From RGIG8709 sp045537065 (GTDB lineage Bacteria > Bacillota > Clostridia > Monoglobales > Monoglobaceae), in assembly GCA_045537065.1 (NCBI GenBank), contig JAZSOT010000026.1:1-18806 (forward strand): 18,806 nt of DNA. Reading direction: 5' to 3'. Shown one piece after another: positions 6,489 through 14,491 of the stretch. The number at the start of each line of letters is the position of its first letter. Positions within the stretch are counted from its first letter, which is position 1. Both the position numbers and the translations under genes were made by a program. The notes beneath the pieces were generated by a model. The model did no database searches, had not been told where the DNA came from, and worked only from the letters and a program-made list of their open reading frames with translations.

Positions 6489-7193
6489 CTATTCCCATCT
6501 TCTTCTTTCGATGCCCTGAACTGTCAGGAACAGGAACACACCGATAAAGCTGAGATAATATACTATGCTTACTACATTAAGTATACCTCTTTGAAATTCA
6601 TAATCACGGTTCATAAGTGAAAACCATGATAAAACTGAGGCAAGAGCCTTGTTTGAAACTCCTGCTGCTATATCATCCATAAAATAAACAAGCAAAAGTA
6701 CCCCGAATGTGAACACCGCCGAAATCATCTGGCTTTCTGTCAGGGAGGAAATAAAAATACCAATGGCAATAAACGCTCCCCACAAAAGGACAAAGCCAAC
6801 ATATGAGCCGATTATTTCGCTTATGGGCGGGTTTCCGAACATACATAAAACAATGGGGAAAACAAAGGAAATAACAACTGTTACTCCAAGAGTCGCCATT
6901 GCGGCAAGATATTTGCCTACTACAATTTCGCCTATACTGCAGGGTGCAGTAAGCAGCAGCTGGTCTGTTTTTTTGTTTCTTTCCTCAGAGAATGAACGCA
7001 TAGTGAGTATTGACACAAGGAAAAGATACACTATGTTTATGTTTGAAAAAATAACGCTTATATCAGCTATTCTGTACATCAGGCTTCCGTTTAAGAAAAA
7101 CATTGATGCAAGTATCATAAATACTGCTGTGAATATATAACCGATAGGAGATAAAAAATAACTTTTGAATTCTTTACTGAATATTGCTTTCAT
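6489..7193 (-). CDS. ABC-2 type permease (GldF-like)
   Basis: A 234-residue integral membrane protein with about six hydrophobic segments. It opens MKAIFSKEFKSYFLSPIGYIF, the standard GldF/NosY-like start, followed by LTMRSFSEERNKKTDQLLLTAP, the conserved cytoplasmic coupling region of ABC-2 permeases. GGGAGAGG precedes the start, which lies inside the end of the ATPase gene (20-base overlap), so expression is likely coupled. It should form the channel for the ATPase encoded just upstream. Substrate not predictable. Confidence 0.9.
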   Translation of the reverse strand: MKAIFSKEFKSYFLSPIGYIFTAVFMILASMFFLNGSLMYRIADISVIFSNINIVYLFLVSILTMRSFSEERNKKTDQLLLTAPCSIGEIVVGKYLAAMATLGVTVVISFVFPIVLCMFGNPPISEIIGSYVGFVLLWGAFIAIGIFISSLTESQMISAVFTFGVLLLVYFMDDIAAGVSNKALASVLSWFSLMNRDYEFQRGILNVVSIVYYLSFIGVFLFLTVQGIERRRWE

Positions 7194-8322
7194 TTTCCTC
7201 TCCCTCGCTTTCTTCTTTTATTTCATCATCGGTTTCATTAACCTTTTCTTCTTTTCTCTTAGCCATAAGCTTTTTAAGTATATTAATTTTCGGTTCACTA
7301 TCATCATCAGCCTTTATGTAGGTCTGAGAGTTTGTGAGTCTTATAAATATTTCTTCAAGAGAAAGCTCTGCAGATTTAAAGCCTATAAGCGGAAGATTTG
7401 CACTTGCAAAGCCCTCAAAAATAGCCTTTCTTATATCCGAGCCTGTCTCTGCCTCAACCATAAAATCAACGGTGTCCGTTTCTTTTATACCGATTAGCCC
7501 GAAGAATTTAATATTTTCAATTTTACCAAGAACAGCATTTGCGTCCTCTTCCGAGCCTGCCACTCTTAGAATATATTTTCCCTTATCTCCCATACTTTTC
7601 TGCACATTCGCAAGTGAATCAGAAACGACTATATGCCCTTTACTGATAATGGTTACCCTGTCGCATACAGCACTTACTTCCTGAAGAATATGGGTGCTTA
7701 AAATTATAGTTCTGTTTTTGCCAAGCTCTTTAATAACATTTCTGATTTCTATTATTTGTTTCGGGTCAAGTCCCACAGTTGGTTCATCAAGAACCAGAAC
7801 CTCAGGGTCGCCGATAAGTGCCTGTGCAAGTCCCACTCTTTGCTTATATCCCTTTGAAAGGTTTTTTATCATTCTGTTTGCAACATTCTGAATTTTCACA
7901 AGACACATAATCTCTTTGATATGCTCGTCTTTTGGAAGCTTAACCTTTTTTAGGTCATATACAAATTCAAGATACTCCGTAACAGTCATATCAAAATAAA
8001 GAGGCGGGTTTTCAGGCAGATAGCCAATCTTCTTTTTCGCCTCCTTGGGATAGTCAAGAATATTAAGCCCGTCAACTAGAATTTCACCCTCGCTGGCAGA
8101 CAAATAGCCTGTGAGAATATTCATAGTTGTTGATTTTCCCGCTCCGTTAGGACCGAGAAAACCCATAATCTCCCCTCTCTTTACAGAGAAAGTCGCTCCT
8201 GACACTGCTTTTTTGTTTCCGTATTTTTTAACAAGGTTCTTTATTTCAATAACCGCATTGTTATCTTCTGTCTTTTCAGGAACAATATCTGTCATCTCAT
8301 TATACATCGCATCATTACTCAT
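7174..8322 (-). CDS. ABC transporter ATP-binding protein (GldA/NatA-like)
   Basis: A 382-residue cytoplasmic ATPase that powers the permease encoded next to it. Visible motifs: Walker A GPNGAGKST (57-65), YLPENPPLY in place of a usual Q-loop glutamine (101-109, typical of this subfamily), ABC signature LSKGYKQR (155-162), Walker B VLVLDEP (175-181) and the switch histidine in LSTHILQEV. After the nucleotide-binding domain there is a C-terminal accessory domain and then a highly acidic tail (about residues 355-382, rich in Glu/Asp) that most relatives lack. The ribosome binding site (AAAGGA) is rather far from this ATG, so a slightly later start is possible. Confidence 0.92.
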   Translation of the reverse strand: MSNDAMYNEMTDIVPEKTEDNNAVIEIKNLVKKYGNKKAVSGATFSVKRGEIMGFLGPNGAGKSTTMNILTGYLSASEGEILVDGLNILDYPKEAKKKIGYLPENPPLYFDMTVTEYLEFVYDLKKVKLPKDEHIKEIMCLVKIQNVANRMIKNLSKGYKQRVGLAQALIGDPEVLVLDEPTVGLDPKQIIEIRNVIKELGKNRTIILSTHILQEVSAVCDRVTIISKGHIVVSDSLANVQKSMGDKGKYILRVAGSEEDANAVLGKIENIKFFGLIGIKETDTVDFMVEAETGSDIRKAIFEGFASANLPLIGFKSAELSLEEIFIRLTNSQTYIKADDDSEPKINILKKLMAKRKEEKVNETDDEIKEESEGEENESNIQ

Positions 8323-8342
8323 AATCAGGTTTCATCCTTTCT

Positions 8343-9005
8343 CTATTTAACGGGAAGTGCATAGAAAAGCATACAGAAATACTGCATAACACTTCCTCCA
8401 AGAACAAACATATGCCACACAGAATGCATATACTTATACTGAGGCAATTTGTAAAAAATAAATCCCACTGTATATAAAATTCCTCCGCCTGCAAGGAAAA
8501 CCATTCCCATTTTGGGAATAAGCGAAAGCACGGGGAAGAAGAAAACCACCGACCAACCCATAATCAAATATAAAACCGTTGAAATCTTGTGCCATCTTTT
8601 CATATCAATGGCATTAAACACAACTCCCACAACTGCACAAAATGCGTTTATACCAAACAATACCCAACCGAGGGCACCCCTTATAAGAGAAAGACTGATT
8701 GGAATATAAGAACACAAAATAAGAATAAAAATTGAACAGTGGTCAAAAACCCTGAACACATATTTTGCCTTTTCGTTTGTCAGCGAATGATAAAGTGTTG
8801 AGAAAATGTATAAAAGAATAAGCCCGCTTCCATACAGCGATGCAGAAACAACACTTCGGGCATCTCCATATATCGCAGCATAAACAATAGCAACAGCCGT
8901 TCCCGCAATAGCAAGAAGAGCACCCACCCCGTGAGTTATAGCATTTGTTATCTCCTCGCCCATACTCTGGGGGCGTTTTTTTATATCACTTACTTTTTCT
9001 GTCAT
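8343..9005 (-). CDS. hemolysin III / PAQR family membrane protein
   Basis: A 220-residue protein with seven predicted membrane helices. It has the hallmark residues of the HlyIII/YqfA/PAQR family: EEITNAITHGVGALLA near residue 17, STLYHS (about 70), RVFDHCSIFILI (about 85) and the terminal HSVWHMFVLGG with two histidines of the metal site. PAQR members are putative zinc-dependent membrane hydrolases; the hemolysin label is historical. The gene is first in the operon with the Gld-like ABC genes, 20 bases before the ATPase. Whether it works with the transporter is unknown. Confidence 0.92.
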   Translation of the reverse strand: MTEKVSDIKKRPQSMGEEITNAITHGVGALLAIAGTAVAIVYAAIYGDARSVVSASLYGSGLILLYIFSTLYHSLTNEKAKYVFRVFDHCSIFILILCSYIPISLSLIRGALGWVLFGINAFCAVVGVVFNAIDMKRWHKISTVLYLIMGWSVVFFFPVLSLIPKMGMVFLAGGGILYTVGFIFYKLPQYKYMHSVWHMFVLGGSVMQYFCMLFYALPVK

Positions 9006-9047
9006 CTTAACACCTCGTATAAAAAAAGATTATATTTCAACAAATAA

Positions 9048-9076
9048 ACTATACTCCAAAATCCCCCGTTTGTCAA
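9048..9076 (-). promoter_or_regulatory. sigma-A promoter of the hlyIII-ABC operon
   Basis: On the minus strand TTGACA (9071-9076) and TATAGT (9048-9053) are 17 bases apart, about 43 bases before the ATG of the hemolysin-III-like gene. It diverges from the coaX promoter in the same 176-base gap. Confidence 0.88.
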
Positions 9077-9122
9077 CCAAATCGAAATATTTTTAACATT
9101 TTTTTTACATATTTATATTACC

Positions 9123-9151
9123 TTGACAAATCCAATTTCAAGTGTTAAAAT
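9123..9151 (+). promoter_or_regulatory. sigma-A promoter of coaX
   Basis: TTGACA (9123-9128) and TAAAAT (9146-9151) are 17 bases apart, about 30 bases before the coaX start codon, with GGGGAGGG as ribosome binding site. Confidence 0.88.
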
Positions 9152-9181
9152 AACAGTGAAAAATTTCAGGGGAGGGATTTT

Positions 9182-9946
9182 ATGCTTCTTACCGTTGATG
9201 TGGGAAATACCAATATTGTTCTTGGAGGTTATCTTGGAGACGAGCTTGCCTTTGTTTCAAGAATTTCAACCAATGCAACAAAAACCGATGACGAATACGC
9301 AACAAAAATCAAGAGTATTCTTTCTCTTAAAAACATTTCTCAGACAACCATCAAGGGGGCTATTATTTCTTCGGTTGTGCCTCCTCTTAACAACACAATC
9401 AAAAATGCTATTAAAAAGGTTTATAACGTTGAGCCTTTTCTCGTGGGGCCCGGCATCAAAACAGGTCTTAACCTTTTGGTTGATGACCCAAGACAGGTTG
9501 GTGCAGACCTTATCACTGCATCTGTGGGAGCATTCAATAAGTTCAAGGAGCCAACCCTTGTTATCGATATGGGAACAGCAACCAAAATGATGCTTATTGA
9601 CGAAAACGGGGCATTCAGGGGAGTTTCCATTATCCCGGGAGTGCAAATAGCACTCAAAGCCCTTACAGGCGGAACAGCACAGCTTCCCCAGATTAGTCTT
9701 GATTCTCCGTCAAATGTTGTTGGAAGAAACACAAATGACAGTATGAAATCGGGAGTTATCTACGGAAATGCTTCAATGATTGACGGAATGATTGAAAGAA
9801 TCGCAAAGGAATATGGCAAAATGCCGCGTCTTATTGCAACAGGCGGACATTCGGGAGATATTATTCCTCATTGTCATCACGATATTTTAATCGACGAGCA
9901 TCTTATTCTTTATGGGCTTAAGCTCATTTATGAAAAAAATATATAA
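9182..9946 (+). CDS. coaX: type III pantothenate kinase
   Basis: Phosphorylates pantothenate with ATP, the first step of coenzyme A synthesis; type III enzymes need a monovalent cation and resist CoA feedback. The 254-residue length is normal. Motifs: phosphate-binding DVGNTN (6-11), SSVVPPLN (63-70), the catalytic-aspartate region DPRQVGAD (102-109), VIDMGTATK (127-135), GVSIIPGVQ (147-155) and ATGGHSG (219-225). The arginine that usually follows GAD is leucine (L110) here. GGGGAGGGATTTT precedes the ATG. It is followed 70 bases later by an ECF transporter S component on the same strand, suggesting uptake and activation of pantothenate together. Confidence 0.95.
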   Translation: MLLTVDVGNTNIVLGGYLGDELAFVSRISTNATKTDDEYATKIKSILSLKNISQTTIKGAIISSVVPPLNNTIKNAIKKVYNVEPFLVGPGIKTGLNLLVDDPRQVGADLITASVGAFNKFKEPTLVIDMGTATKMMLIDENGAFRGVSIIPGVQIALKALTGGTAQLPQISLDSPSNVVGRNTNDSMKSGVIYGNASMIDGMIERIAKEYGKMPRLIATGGHSGDIIPHCHHDILIDEHLILYGLKLIYEKNI

Positions 9947-10016
9947 TCCGTAAAAAAATTAAATTTATATATGCGTTGCATCATTTTAAATGAGCGACAG
10001 CAGGGAGGTTAATTTT

Positions 10017-10592
10017 ATGGAAAACAAAACAAATCAAACAAAGAAAATGGTGCTTAGTGCACTACTGACAGCCGTGGTAATTATTTTTCAACTTATTGGC
10101 GGAATTCCGGTTGGACCATGCAATCTGGCAATTTCACTTATTCCAATAGTAATAGGAGCTGTAATATGCTCGCCTTTAGTTGGTGCATGGCTTGGATTTG
10201 TATGCGGAGCTACAATTCTTATCAGCGGACAGGCTACATTGTTTGTTGGATTCAGTTTGGTTGGAGCAATTGTCACAACATTGGTTAAAGGCGTGTTATG
10301 CGGTTATCTTTCAGGGCTTGTTTATAAAGTGCTAAAGAACAAAAACCGTACCATTGCAGCTGTAACTGCAGCAATTACATGTCCTGTTGTCAATACCGGC
10401 GTATTCTTTATCGGATGTCTGATTTTCTTTGTGAACGGACTTGCTGAAATGGCGGGAACATCCGGAATAGACTCTAAATTTATTTATTTTATGTTTACAG
10501 GTCTTGCAGGAGTCAACTTTTTGCTTGAGTTCTTCACAAACCTGATTTTAAGTCCGATAATCGTAAAGCTTATATCATTTAAAGAAAAATAA
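10017..10592 (+). CDS. ECF transporter S component, possibly for pantothenate
   Basis: A 191-residue membrane protein with about six helices. Helix 1 carries an AxxxA motif (SALLTAVVIIFQ, about residues 12-23), the contact by which S components dock to the EcfT subunit. The rest (GPCNLAISLIPIVIGA, LVGAWLGFVCGATIL, NTGVFFIGCLIFF) fits the vitamin-binding S-component family. The start is the ATG at 10017, preceded by AGGGAGGTTAATTTT; an in-frame ATG at 9990 has no ribosome binding site and adds a polar stretch. No EcfA or EcfT gene is present, so a shared energising module elsewhere is expected. Substrate pantothenate (PanT-like) is inferred from position after coaX, not from a recognised binding site. 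Confidence 0.8.
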   Translation: MENKTNQTKKMVLSALLTAVVIIFQLIGGIPVGPCNLAISLIPIVIGAVICSPLVGAWLGFVCGATILISGQATLFVGFSLVGAIVTTLVKGVLCGYLSGLVYKVLKNKNRTIAAVTAAITCPVVNTGVFFIGCLIFFVNGLAEMAGTSGIDSKFIYFMFTGLAGVNFLLEFFTNLILSPIIVKLISFKEK

Positions 10593-10594
10593 AG

Positions 10595-10614
10595 AGGTGG
10601 GCCAAGACCCACCT
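10595..10614. terminator. bidirectional terminator between the S component and DUF2500-like genes
   Basis: Inverted repeat AGGTGGG (10595-10601) with CCCACCT (10608-10614), loop CCAAGA, followed on the plus strand by TTTTATTTTT. It begins three bases after the S-component stop and lies just beyond the stop of the convergent gene at 10616, so it can serve both. Confidence 0.9.
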
Positions 10615-10615
10615 T

Positions 10616-10978
10616 TTATTTTTCTTTAAATTCTATTAATGTTTCCCCTTTATAAATTATATCCCCTTTTTGTCCTTTTTTGTAGCTATCAAAAAACATT
10701 TCGGAAACACTGAAAAAAAGCTTTTCTTCTCCACATTTAAAAGTCAGGATGCACTCTGCCTTATTTTTCGGCGGTCCATTTATGCTCTGTATTCTTCTCA
10801 TCACAAACTGTTTATCTATTATTTCACCATAAACCGTTTTTACCGTTTCTTCCTTATTTTCTTCAAGGTCTTCCTTTGTTACTCTGTTTCTTTTATATTT
10901 TAATATTATTCCAACTACAATAACAATTTCTATCAACAAAAAGAACCCATTAAAAACTATATTTAAAATTTCAGACAT
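10616..10978 (-). CDS. small membrane protein, DUF2500-like
   Basis: A 120-residue protein with an N-terminal membrane segment (about residues 7-26) and a cytoplasmic or outer beta-rich domain. The order GEIIDKQFVMRR, ECILTFKCGEEKLFFSVSEMFFDSYKKGQKGDIIYKGETLIEFKE resembles DUF2500 proteins, which have a similar strand pattern ending in a GD.G.L.Y.G..F segment. It has its own promoter (11010-11038) and GGAGG site and shares a terminator with the convergent operon. Function unknown in the family. Confidence 0.7.
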   Translation of the reverse strand: MSEILNIVFNGFFLLIEIVIVVGIILKYKRNRVTKEDLEENKEETVKTVYGEIIDKQFVMRRIQSINGPPKNKAECILTFKCGEEKLFFSVSEMFFDSYKKGQKGDIIYKGETLIEFKEK

Positions 10979-11009
10979 TTCCCCTTAGCCTCCTTATATG
11001 GTTTTCTTC

Positions 11010-11038
11010 ATTATATACCCTCCAGAAAAATTTTTCAA
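11010..11038 (-). promoter_or_regulatory. sigma-A promoter of the DUF2500-like gene
   Basis: On the minus strand TTGAAA (11033-11038) and TATAAT (11010-11015), 17 bases apart, about 32 bases upstream of the ATG. Confidence 0.85.
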
Positions 11039-11056
11039 GAATTTTCGGACAAAGTG

Positions 11057-11085
11057 TAGAAAAATTATAGTTTATATGTTATAAT
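11057..11085 (+). promoter_or_regulatory. promoter of the dUTPase gene
   Basis: TAGAAA (11057-11062) and a perfect TATAAT (11080-11085) are 17 bases apart, 34 bases before the dut ATG. The -35 box is weak (four of six). It lies back to back with the promoter of the divergent DUF2500-like gene. Confidence 0.7.
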
Positions 11086-11119
11086 TTCTTTAACAAGTAA
11101 TTCACGAAAGGAAAATATT

Positions 11120-11626
11120 ATGAAAAGAATTGCAAAATTTCATAAAGTCAGCAAAGAACAATTTATCGCTGACTACACAGACACCTTTGGAAATGAATCT
11201 TCAGCCGAAGAAATATATAACGAAATAAAACCTCCAAAAAGGGCAACAACAGGCTCTGCAGGATACGACTTTTTCTTAACCCGCGACATCAAGCTTGCTC
11301 CAAATGAAAGTGTTAAAATTCCTACAGGAATTAGAGCAGAAATTGATGACGGCTGGGTTCTTAAAATTTATCCCAGAAGCGGTCTTGGATTTAAGTTCCG
11401 TCTTCGTCTTAACAACACAGTGGGAATTATTGACAGCGACTATTTCTTCTCAGATAATGAAGGACATATTTTTATAAAAATCACAAACGAATCCTTAGAA
11501 GGAAAAGTGGTTGAACTCAAAAGGGGCGATGCCTTTGCTCAAGGAATTTTCCTTGAATACGGAATAACCACCGACGACGATGCTGACGGCGTGAGAAACG
11601 GCGGATTTGGAAGCACTTCAAAATAA
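11120..11626 (+). CDS. dut: dUTP diphosphatase (dUTPase)
   Basis: Hydrolyses dUTP to dUMP and pyrophosphate, keeping uracil out of DNA and supplying dTMP synthesis. The 168-residue protein has all five motifs of the trimeric dUTPase family: AGYDFF (47-52), PRSGLG (85-90), NNTVGIIDSDY (98-108), RGDAFAQ (135-141) and the P-loop-like RNGGFGSTSK at the very C-terminus (159-168). Two departures from the classical enzyme: about 35 extra N-terminal residues before the first motif, and a short insertion (FFSDNE) right after motif 3. All catalytic residues are present. It is a single-gene unit with its own promoter and terminator. Confidence 0.95.
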   Translation: MKRIAKFHKVSKEQFIADYTDTFGNESSAEEIYNEIKPPKRATTGSAGYDFFLTRDIKLAPNESVKIPTGIRAEIDDGWVLKIYPRSGLGFKFRLRLNNTVGIIDSDYFFSDNEGHIFIKITNESLEGKVVELKRGDAFAQGIFLEYGITTDDDADGVRNGGFGSTSK

Positions 11627-11629
11627 CTA

Positions 11630-11663
11630 AAAAGCCATTGAAACATTAGTTTCAATGGCTTTT
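11630..11663. terminator. bidirectional terminator between dut and the envelope operon
   Basis: A perfect 15-base inverted repeat (AAAAGCCATTGAAAC, 11630-11644, with 11649-11663) and loop ATTA. It is T-rich on both outer sides, lies three bases after the dut stop and five bases beyond the stop of the convergent SLH gene, so it ends both transcripts. Confidence 0.92.
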
Positions 11664-11668
11664 GTTTG

Positions 11669-12583
11669 TTATTCTGCAGGGAAGAAAAATTCATAAAGAA
11701 TTGTTAAATCATCAATAGAAAGTTTTTCAACAATCATATTCTGTAGTGCAATTCTATCGCTCCGCACTTTCATAGTTTTATAAATCTCAAATGTATCGTC
11801 CTTTGCCTTTTTATAGTCAAAGCTTCTGTCTTTTAAATATTCTCCCATACTTAATGCTATTGCCTCTACAACCTTTTTCTGTGGTTCAAGATAACAAAGG
11901 GGAATAACCTTATCGTTTAAATCATTAATAATTTTATTCATTTTCTCAACCAAAACATCATCTGCAAGGCTGTTAAGGTCAAAGCCAATGGCAATATCCG
12001 ATTTATCAACAACACATTTTGCAAGTATAACAGATGCCTCTCCCCTTGTTATAGGCATCGTTGCTCTGAAAACATCTCCCTCTTCAAGCTCTGCAAGTCC
12101 GTTTGATATAACTATCTTAACACTTTCCTCCGCCCAGTCGGAAACTTCATCATTAATAGTAACAGGAATTGGCACAGGCTCCATTTTCAAAATATTGTTT
12201 ATAATAACCGAGACCTGCTCTCTTGTTATCTTTTCATTGGGACAAAATCTTCCGTCCCCCATTCCTTTTATATAATCTGCCCCAACAGCTTTTAACACCT
12301 CTTCATAATACCAGTCGGACTCAAATATATCACTAAACGGATTTTCTGCAGGCTGAGTGTATGAAAAAACATTATTCACTATTTTCACAAACTCTGCTCT
12401 TGTAAGATGATTATTCGGAGCAAAGGTTGTTTCGTCATAGCCGTTTACATATCCTGCTTTCCAAAGCTTTTCTATAGCAAAGGCTTCTTCTGTGCCCTTT
12501 TCAACATCCGCAAAGGGCATTGAAAAAGCATTCACAAAAAGAAAAACAAACAGGATTAATGTTATAAACGCAGTTTTCTTCAT
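11669..12583 (-). CDS. secreted S-layer homology (SLH) domain protein
   Basis: A 304-residue exported protein: signal peptide (about residues 1-25) followed by three SLH repeats (about 25-70, 80-125, 140-190). Each has the hallmark pattern, e.g. LWKAGYVNGYDETTFAPNNHLTRAEFVKIV and ADYIKGMGDGRFCPNEKITREQVSVII. The last hundred residues are a charged, helical region without a recognised domain. Three SLH repeats normally bind pyruvylated secondary cell-wall polymers, so the protein should sit on the wall. It is the last gene of the operon and lies 18 bases after the unknown anchored protein. The third repeat is diverged (NGLAELEEGDVFRATMPITRGEASVILA). Confidence 0.9.
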   Translation of the reverse strand: MKKTAFITLILFVFLFVNAFSMPFADVEKGTEEAFAIEKLWKAGYVNGYDETTFAPNNHLTRAEFVKIVNNVFSYTQPAENPFSDIFESDWYYEEVLKAVGADYIKGMGDGRFCPNEKITREQVSVIINNILKMEPVPIPVTINDEVSDWAEESVKIVISNGLAELEEGDVFRATMPITRGEASVILAKCVVDKSDIAIGFDLNSLADDVLVEKMNKIINDLNDKVIPLCYLEPQKKVVEAIALSMGEYLKDRSFDYKKAKDDTFEIYKTMKVRSDRIALQNMIVEKLSIDDLTILYEFFFPAE

Positions 12584-12601
12584 AGTATATACCCCAAATC
12601 T

Positions 12602-13270
12602 TTATTTCATTTTACTCATATAATAGGCTTTTTTCAAATTTTTTTCATTTTCATAAGCCTTATTTATTGTATCAATTATAGAGGTGTCTCCCCCAACAGC
12701 TTTGATTTCCTTTTCAAGCTTTGCGGTAAGCTCTGCCATTTTCGCATCACACTGTGCAAGAAGTGAACTTGCAACAGACATATATTTGGAAACAAGCTCT
12801 TTTTTCCCAACAAGATTTTTCTTTTCCTTGGGTAATGCCAAATAATCTTTCTTAACTTTAGCCTCCATTTGCCCAAGCTGTCCTAAGTAATAGGCTTTTA
12901 AGCTGTAGAACTCTATAATTCTGTTTGAAACAATTTTGTTTGTTTTGTTTTTAACATCATTTGAATCTTTTATTTCGGCTTTTTCAAGCTCGGCTCTTTT
13001 TTTACCAACAGCCTCTTCAACCGACATTTCACCGCTTAAAATTTTTGCCTCGTCCTCATCAGTGAAATCACTGATAATATCATATTTTTCTTTTATCTCC
13101 TTATCAAGAGATTCCTTATTGTCCGCAATCATCTTATCTATCTGGTCATCCGTATATTTAAACGAATTTAAAACCGCTTTTATATTATCCGCCTGCCACA
13201 CACAAAACCCTGCACTAAGCACGAATAAAACTGCAAATAAGGCTAAAAGTATTTTCCATATTTTTTTCAT
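12602..13270 (-). CDS. membrane-anchored helical protein of unknown function
   Basis: I do not recognise this 222-residue protein. It has an N-terminal signal peptide or anchor (about residues 5-26, KILLALFAVLFVLSAGFCVW) and an otherwise highly charged, Lys/Glu-rich, helical sequence with probable coiled coil (about 85-140 and 165-215). The start overlaps the stop of the VanZ-like gene by four bases (ATGA), so translation is probably coupled. Its place between a VanZ-like and an SLH protein suggests a role outside the membrane at the cell envelope. Confidence 0.8.
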   Translation of the reverse strand: MKKIWKILLALFAVLFVLSAGFCVWQADNIKAVLNSFKYTDDQIDKMIADNKESLDKEIKEKYDIISDFTDEDEAKILSGEMSVEEAVGKKRAELEKAEIKDSNDVKNKTNKIVSNRIIEFYSLKAYYLGQLGQMEAKVKKDYLALPKEKKNLVGKKELVSKYMSVASSLLAQCDAKMAELTAKLEKEIKAVGGDTSIIDTINKAYENEKNLKKAYYMSKMK

Positions 13271-13722
13271 TTGTCAACGCTCCTTTTTGCCCATTTAAAA
13301 ACTATTCCTCCTGCTAAAATCCCGTTTGAGTCAATCAAAACATCTCTCATCTGACATCCTCTGCCCGGTACAAAAAGCTGGTGGACTTCATCGGACACTG
13401 CAAATATCACTCCTGTTATAAAAACCGTCAAAAGAAATACCTTGGCATCCTTATCGTAACAATCAACATACATAGAAATAAGAAGTGCAAAAATAAAAAA
13501 TAAAGTGAAATGGGCACATTTTCTTACAAAATTGTCTGTTTTTCTAACAAACATATCTTTTCCCATATCACTGAATTTTTCTATATGCACCGCAAATTTA
13601 TCGTATAATATTCCTGTTATACTTTTGCTCTCCTTTGAAGATATCTCTGCAGGGTGAGATGAAAAAGACCATATTATAAAAGAATAATATATAATCATCA
13701 GAATTATAAGTATCTTTTTCAT
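13267..13722 (-). CDS. VanZ-like family membrane protein
   Basis: A 151-residue membrane protein with about four hydrophobic segments and the diagnostic VanZ-like sequence: RKCAHFTLFFIFALL (about residues 67-81), DEVHQLFVPGRGCQMRDVLIDSNGILAGG (about 111-139). VanZ is the teicoplanin-resistance accessory protein, but most members are unlinked to glycopeptide resistance and their role is unknown. Located 16 bases after the tyrosine phosphatase and overlapping the next gene by four bases. Confidence 0.92.
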   Translation of the reverse strand: MKKILIILMIIYYSFIIWSFSSHPAEISSKESKSITGILYDKFAVHIEKFSDMGKDMFVRKTDNFVRKCAHFTLFFIFALLISMYVDCYDKDAKVFLLTVFITGVIFAVSDEVHQLFVPGRGCQMRDVLIDSNGILAGGIVFKWAKRSVDK

Positions 13723-13738
13723 TCACAACCTCCACTAT

Positions 13739-14464
13739 TTAAATACACTCCGGATTTGATTTCATAAACGTTTCCGTCCAAAATTCAAAATCATCCAGGA
13801 AACGGCCTTTGTTTATCTTTCTTATAGCCTCAACTGCCATCTTATAATCAGGCTTTCTTTTGTCCATATCGTGACAATCTGTTCCTATAAACTGAATAAG
13901 CCCGTTTTTCATCATAAATTTTACTCTGTTTCTCATTATACGGGATGTGAAAAAACTTGTGTTAACCTGAACTAATGCCCCGATTTGAATAAGATTGGTC
14001 ATCATTTCTTTAAGAGAATTGTATGCAAAATACCTTTCGATATGTGCAATAACAGGAATAATATCCCTGTTTCTGTTTAGTCTTGCCAATATAGCATAAT
14101 CCTTTATATCCCACTTCCGAAACGGCATTTCTATAAGCATATAATTTGTTCCGCCAATGCAAAGCTTTGATGCATCATCTATAGTATCAAGCCCGTGGAA
14201 AAACCTTACCTCTGCTCCGGGGATTATGTTTGGTCTGTCTTTTATATTTTTTTTATCAAGTTCATTGGCAAGGGTGCTTAGAGACAGCTTTCTGGCTTCC
14301 AGAAAGTCATTTATACTTATCTCATCATAGTAAAAATGGGGAGTCGCAATTATTGCGTCCACCCCTTGATCAGAAAGCATTTTTAACATTTGAGCTGACA
14401 TATCGGAATCTGTGCTTCCGTCATCAATTCCGGGAAGAATATGGGTGTGAAAATCTATCACCAT
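13739..14464 (-). CDS. CpsB/YwqE-type tyrosine-protein phosphatase (PHP domain)
   Basis: A manganese-dependent phosphatase of the PHP fold that removes phosphate from tyrosine clusters of bacterial tyrosine kinases. The 241-residue protein has the metal-binding residues: DFHTHILPGIDDGS (His6, His8, Asp14), TPHFYY (His43), PGAEVRF (Glu), VIAHIERY, and GTDCHD near the end. Length and order match CpsB/CapC/YwqE. It lies 27 bases downstream of the BY-kinase gene, its expected substrate. Together they make a reversible switch for capsule or exopolysaccharide synthesis. Confidence 0.93.
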   Translation of the reverse strand: MVIDFHTHILPGIDDGSTDSDMSAQMLKMLSDQGVDAIIATPHFYYDEISINDFLEARKLSLSTLANELDKKNIKDRPNIIPGAEVRFFHGLDTIDDASKLCIGGTNYMLIEMPFRKWDIKDYAILARLNRNRDIIPVIAHIERYFAYNSLKEMMTNLIQIGALVQVNTSFFTSRIMRNRVKFMMKNGLIQFIGTDCHDMDKRKPDYKMAVEAIRKINKGRFLDDFEFWTETFMKSNPECI

Positions 14465-14491
14465 TTTAGCCCCTTCTTTCTCTCCTACTTT

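Noticed and set aside
9123..9732. Other open frames across coaX on both strands
   Set aside because: They are shadows of coaX, which has clear motifs, a promoter and a ribosome binding site.
9990..10016. Upstream start for the ECF S component
   Set aside because: The AGGGAGGT site lies downstream of this ATG and serves the ATG at 10017.
13267..13722. VanZ-like gene as glycopeptide resistance
   Set aside because: No vanH/A/X or VanRS genes are nearby; VanZ-like proteins are widespread without any resistance role.
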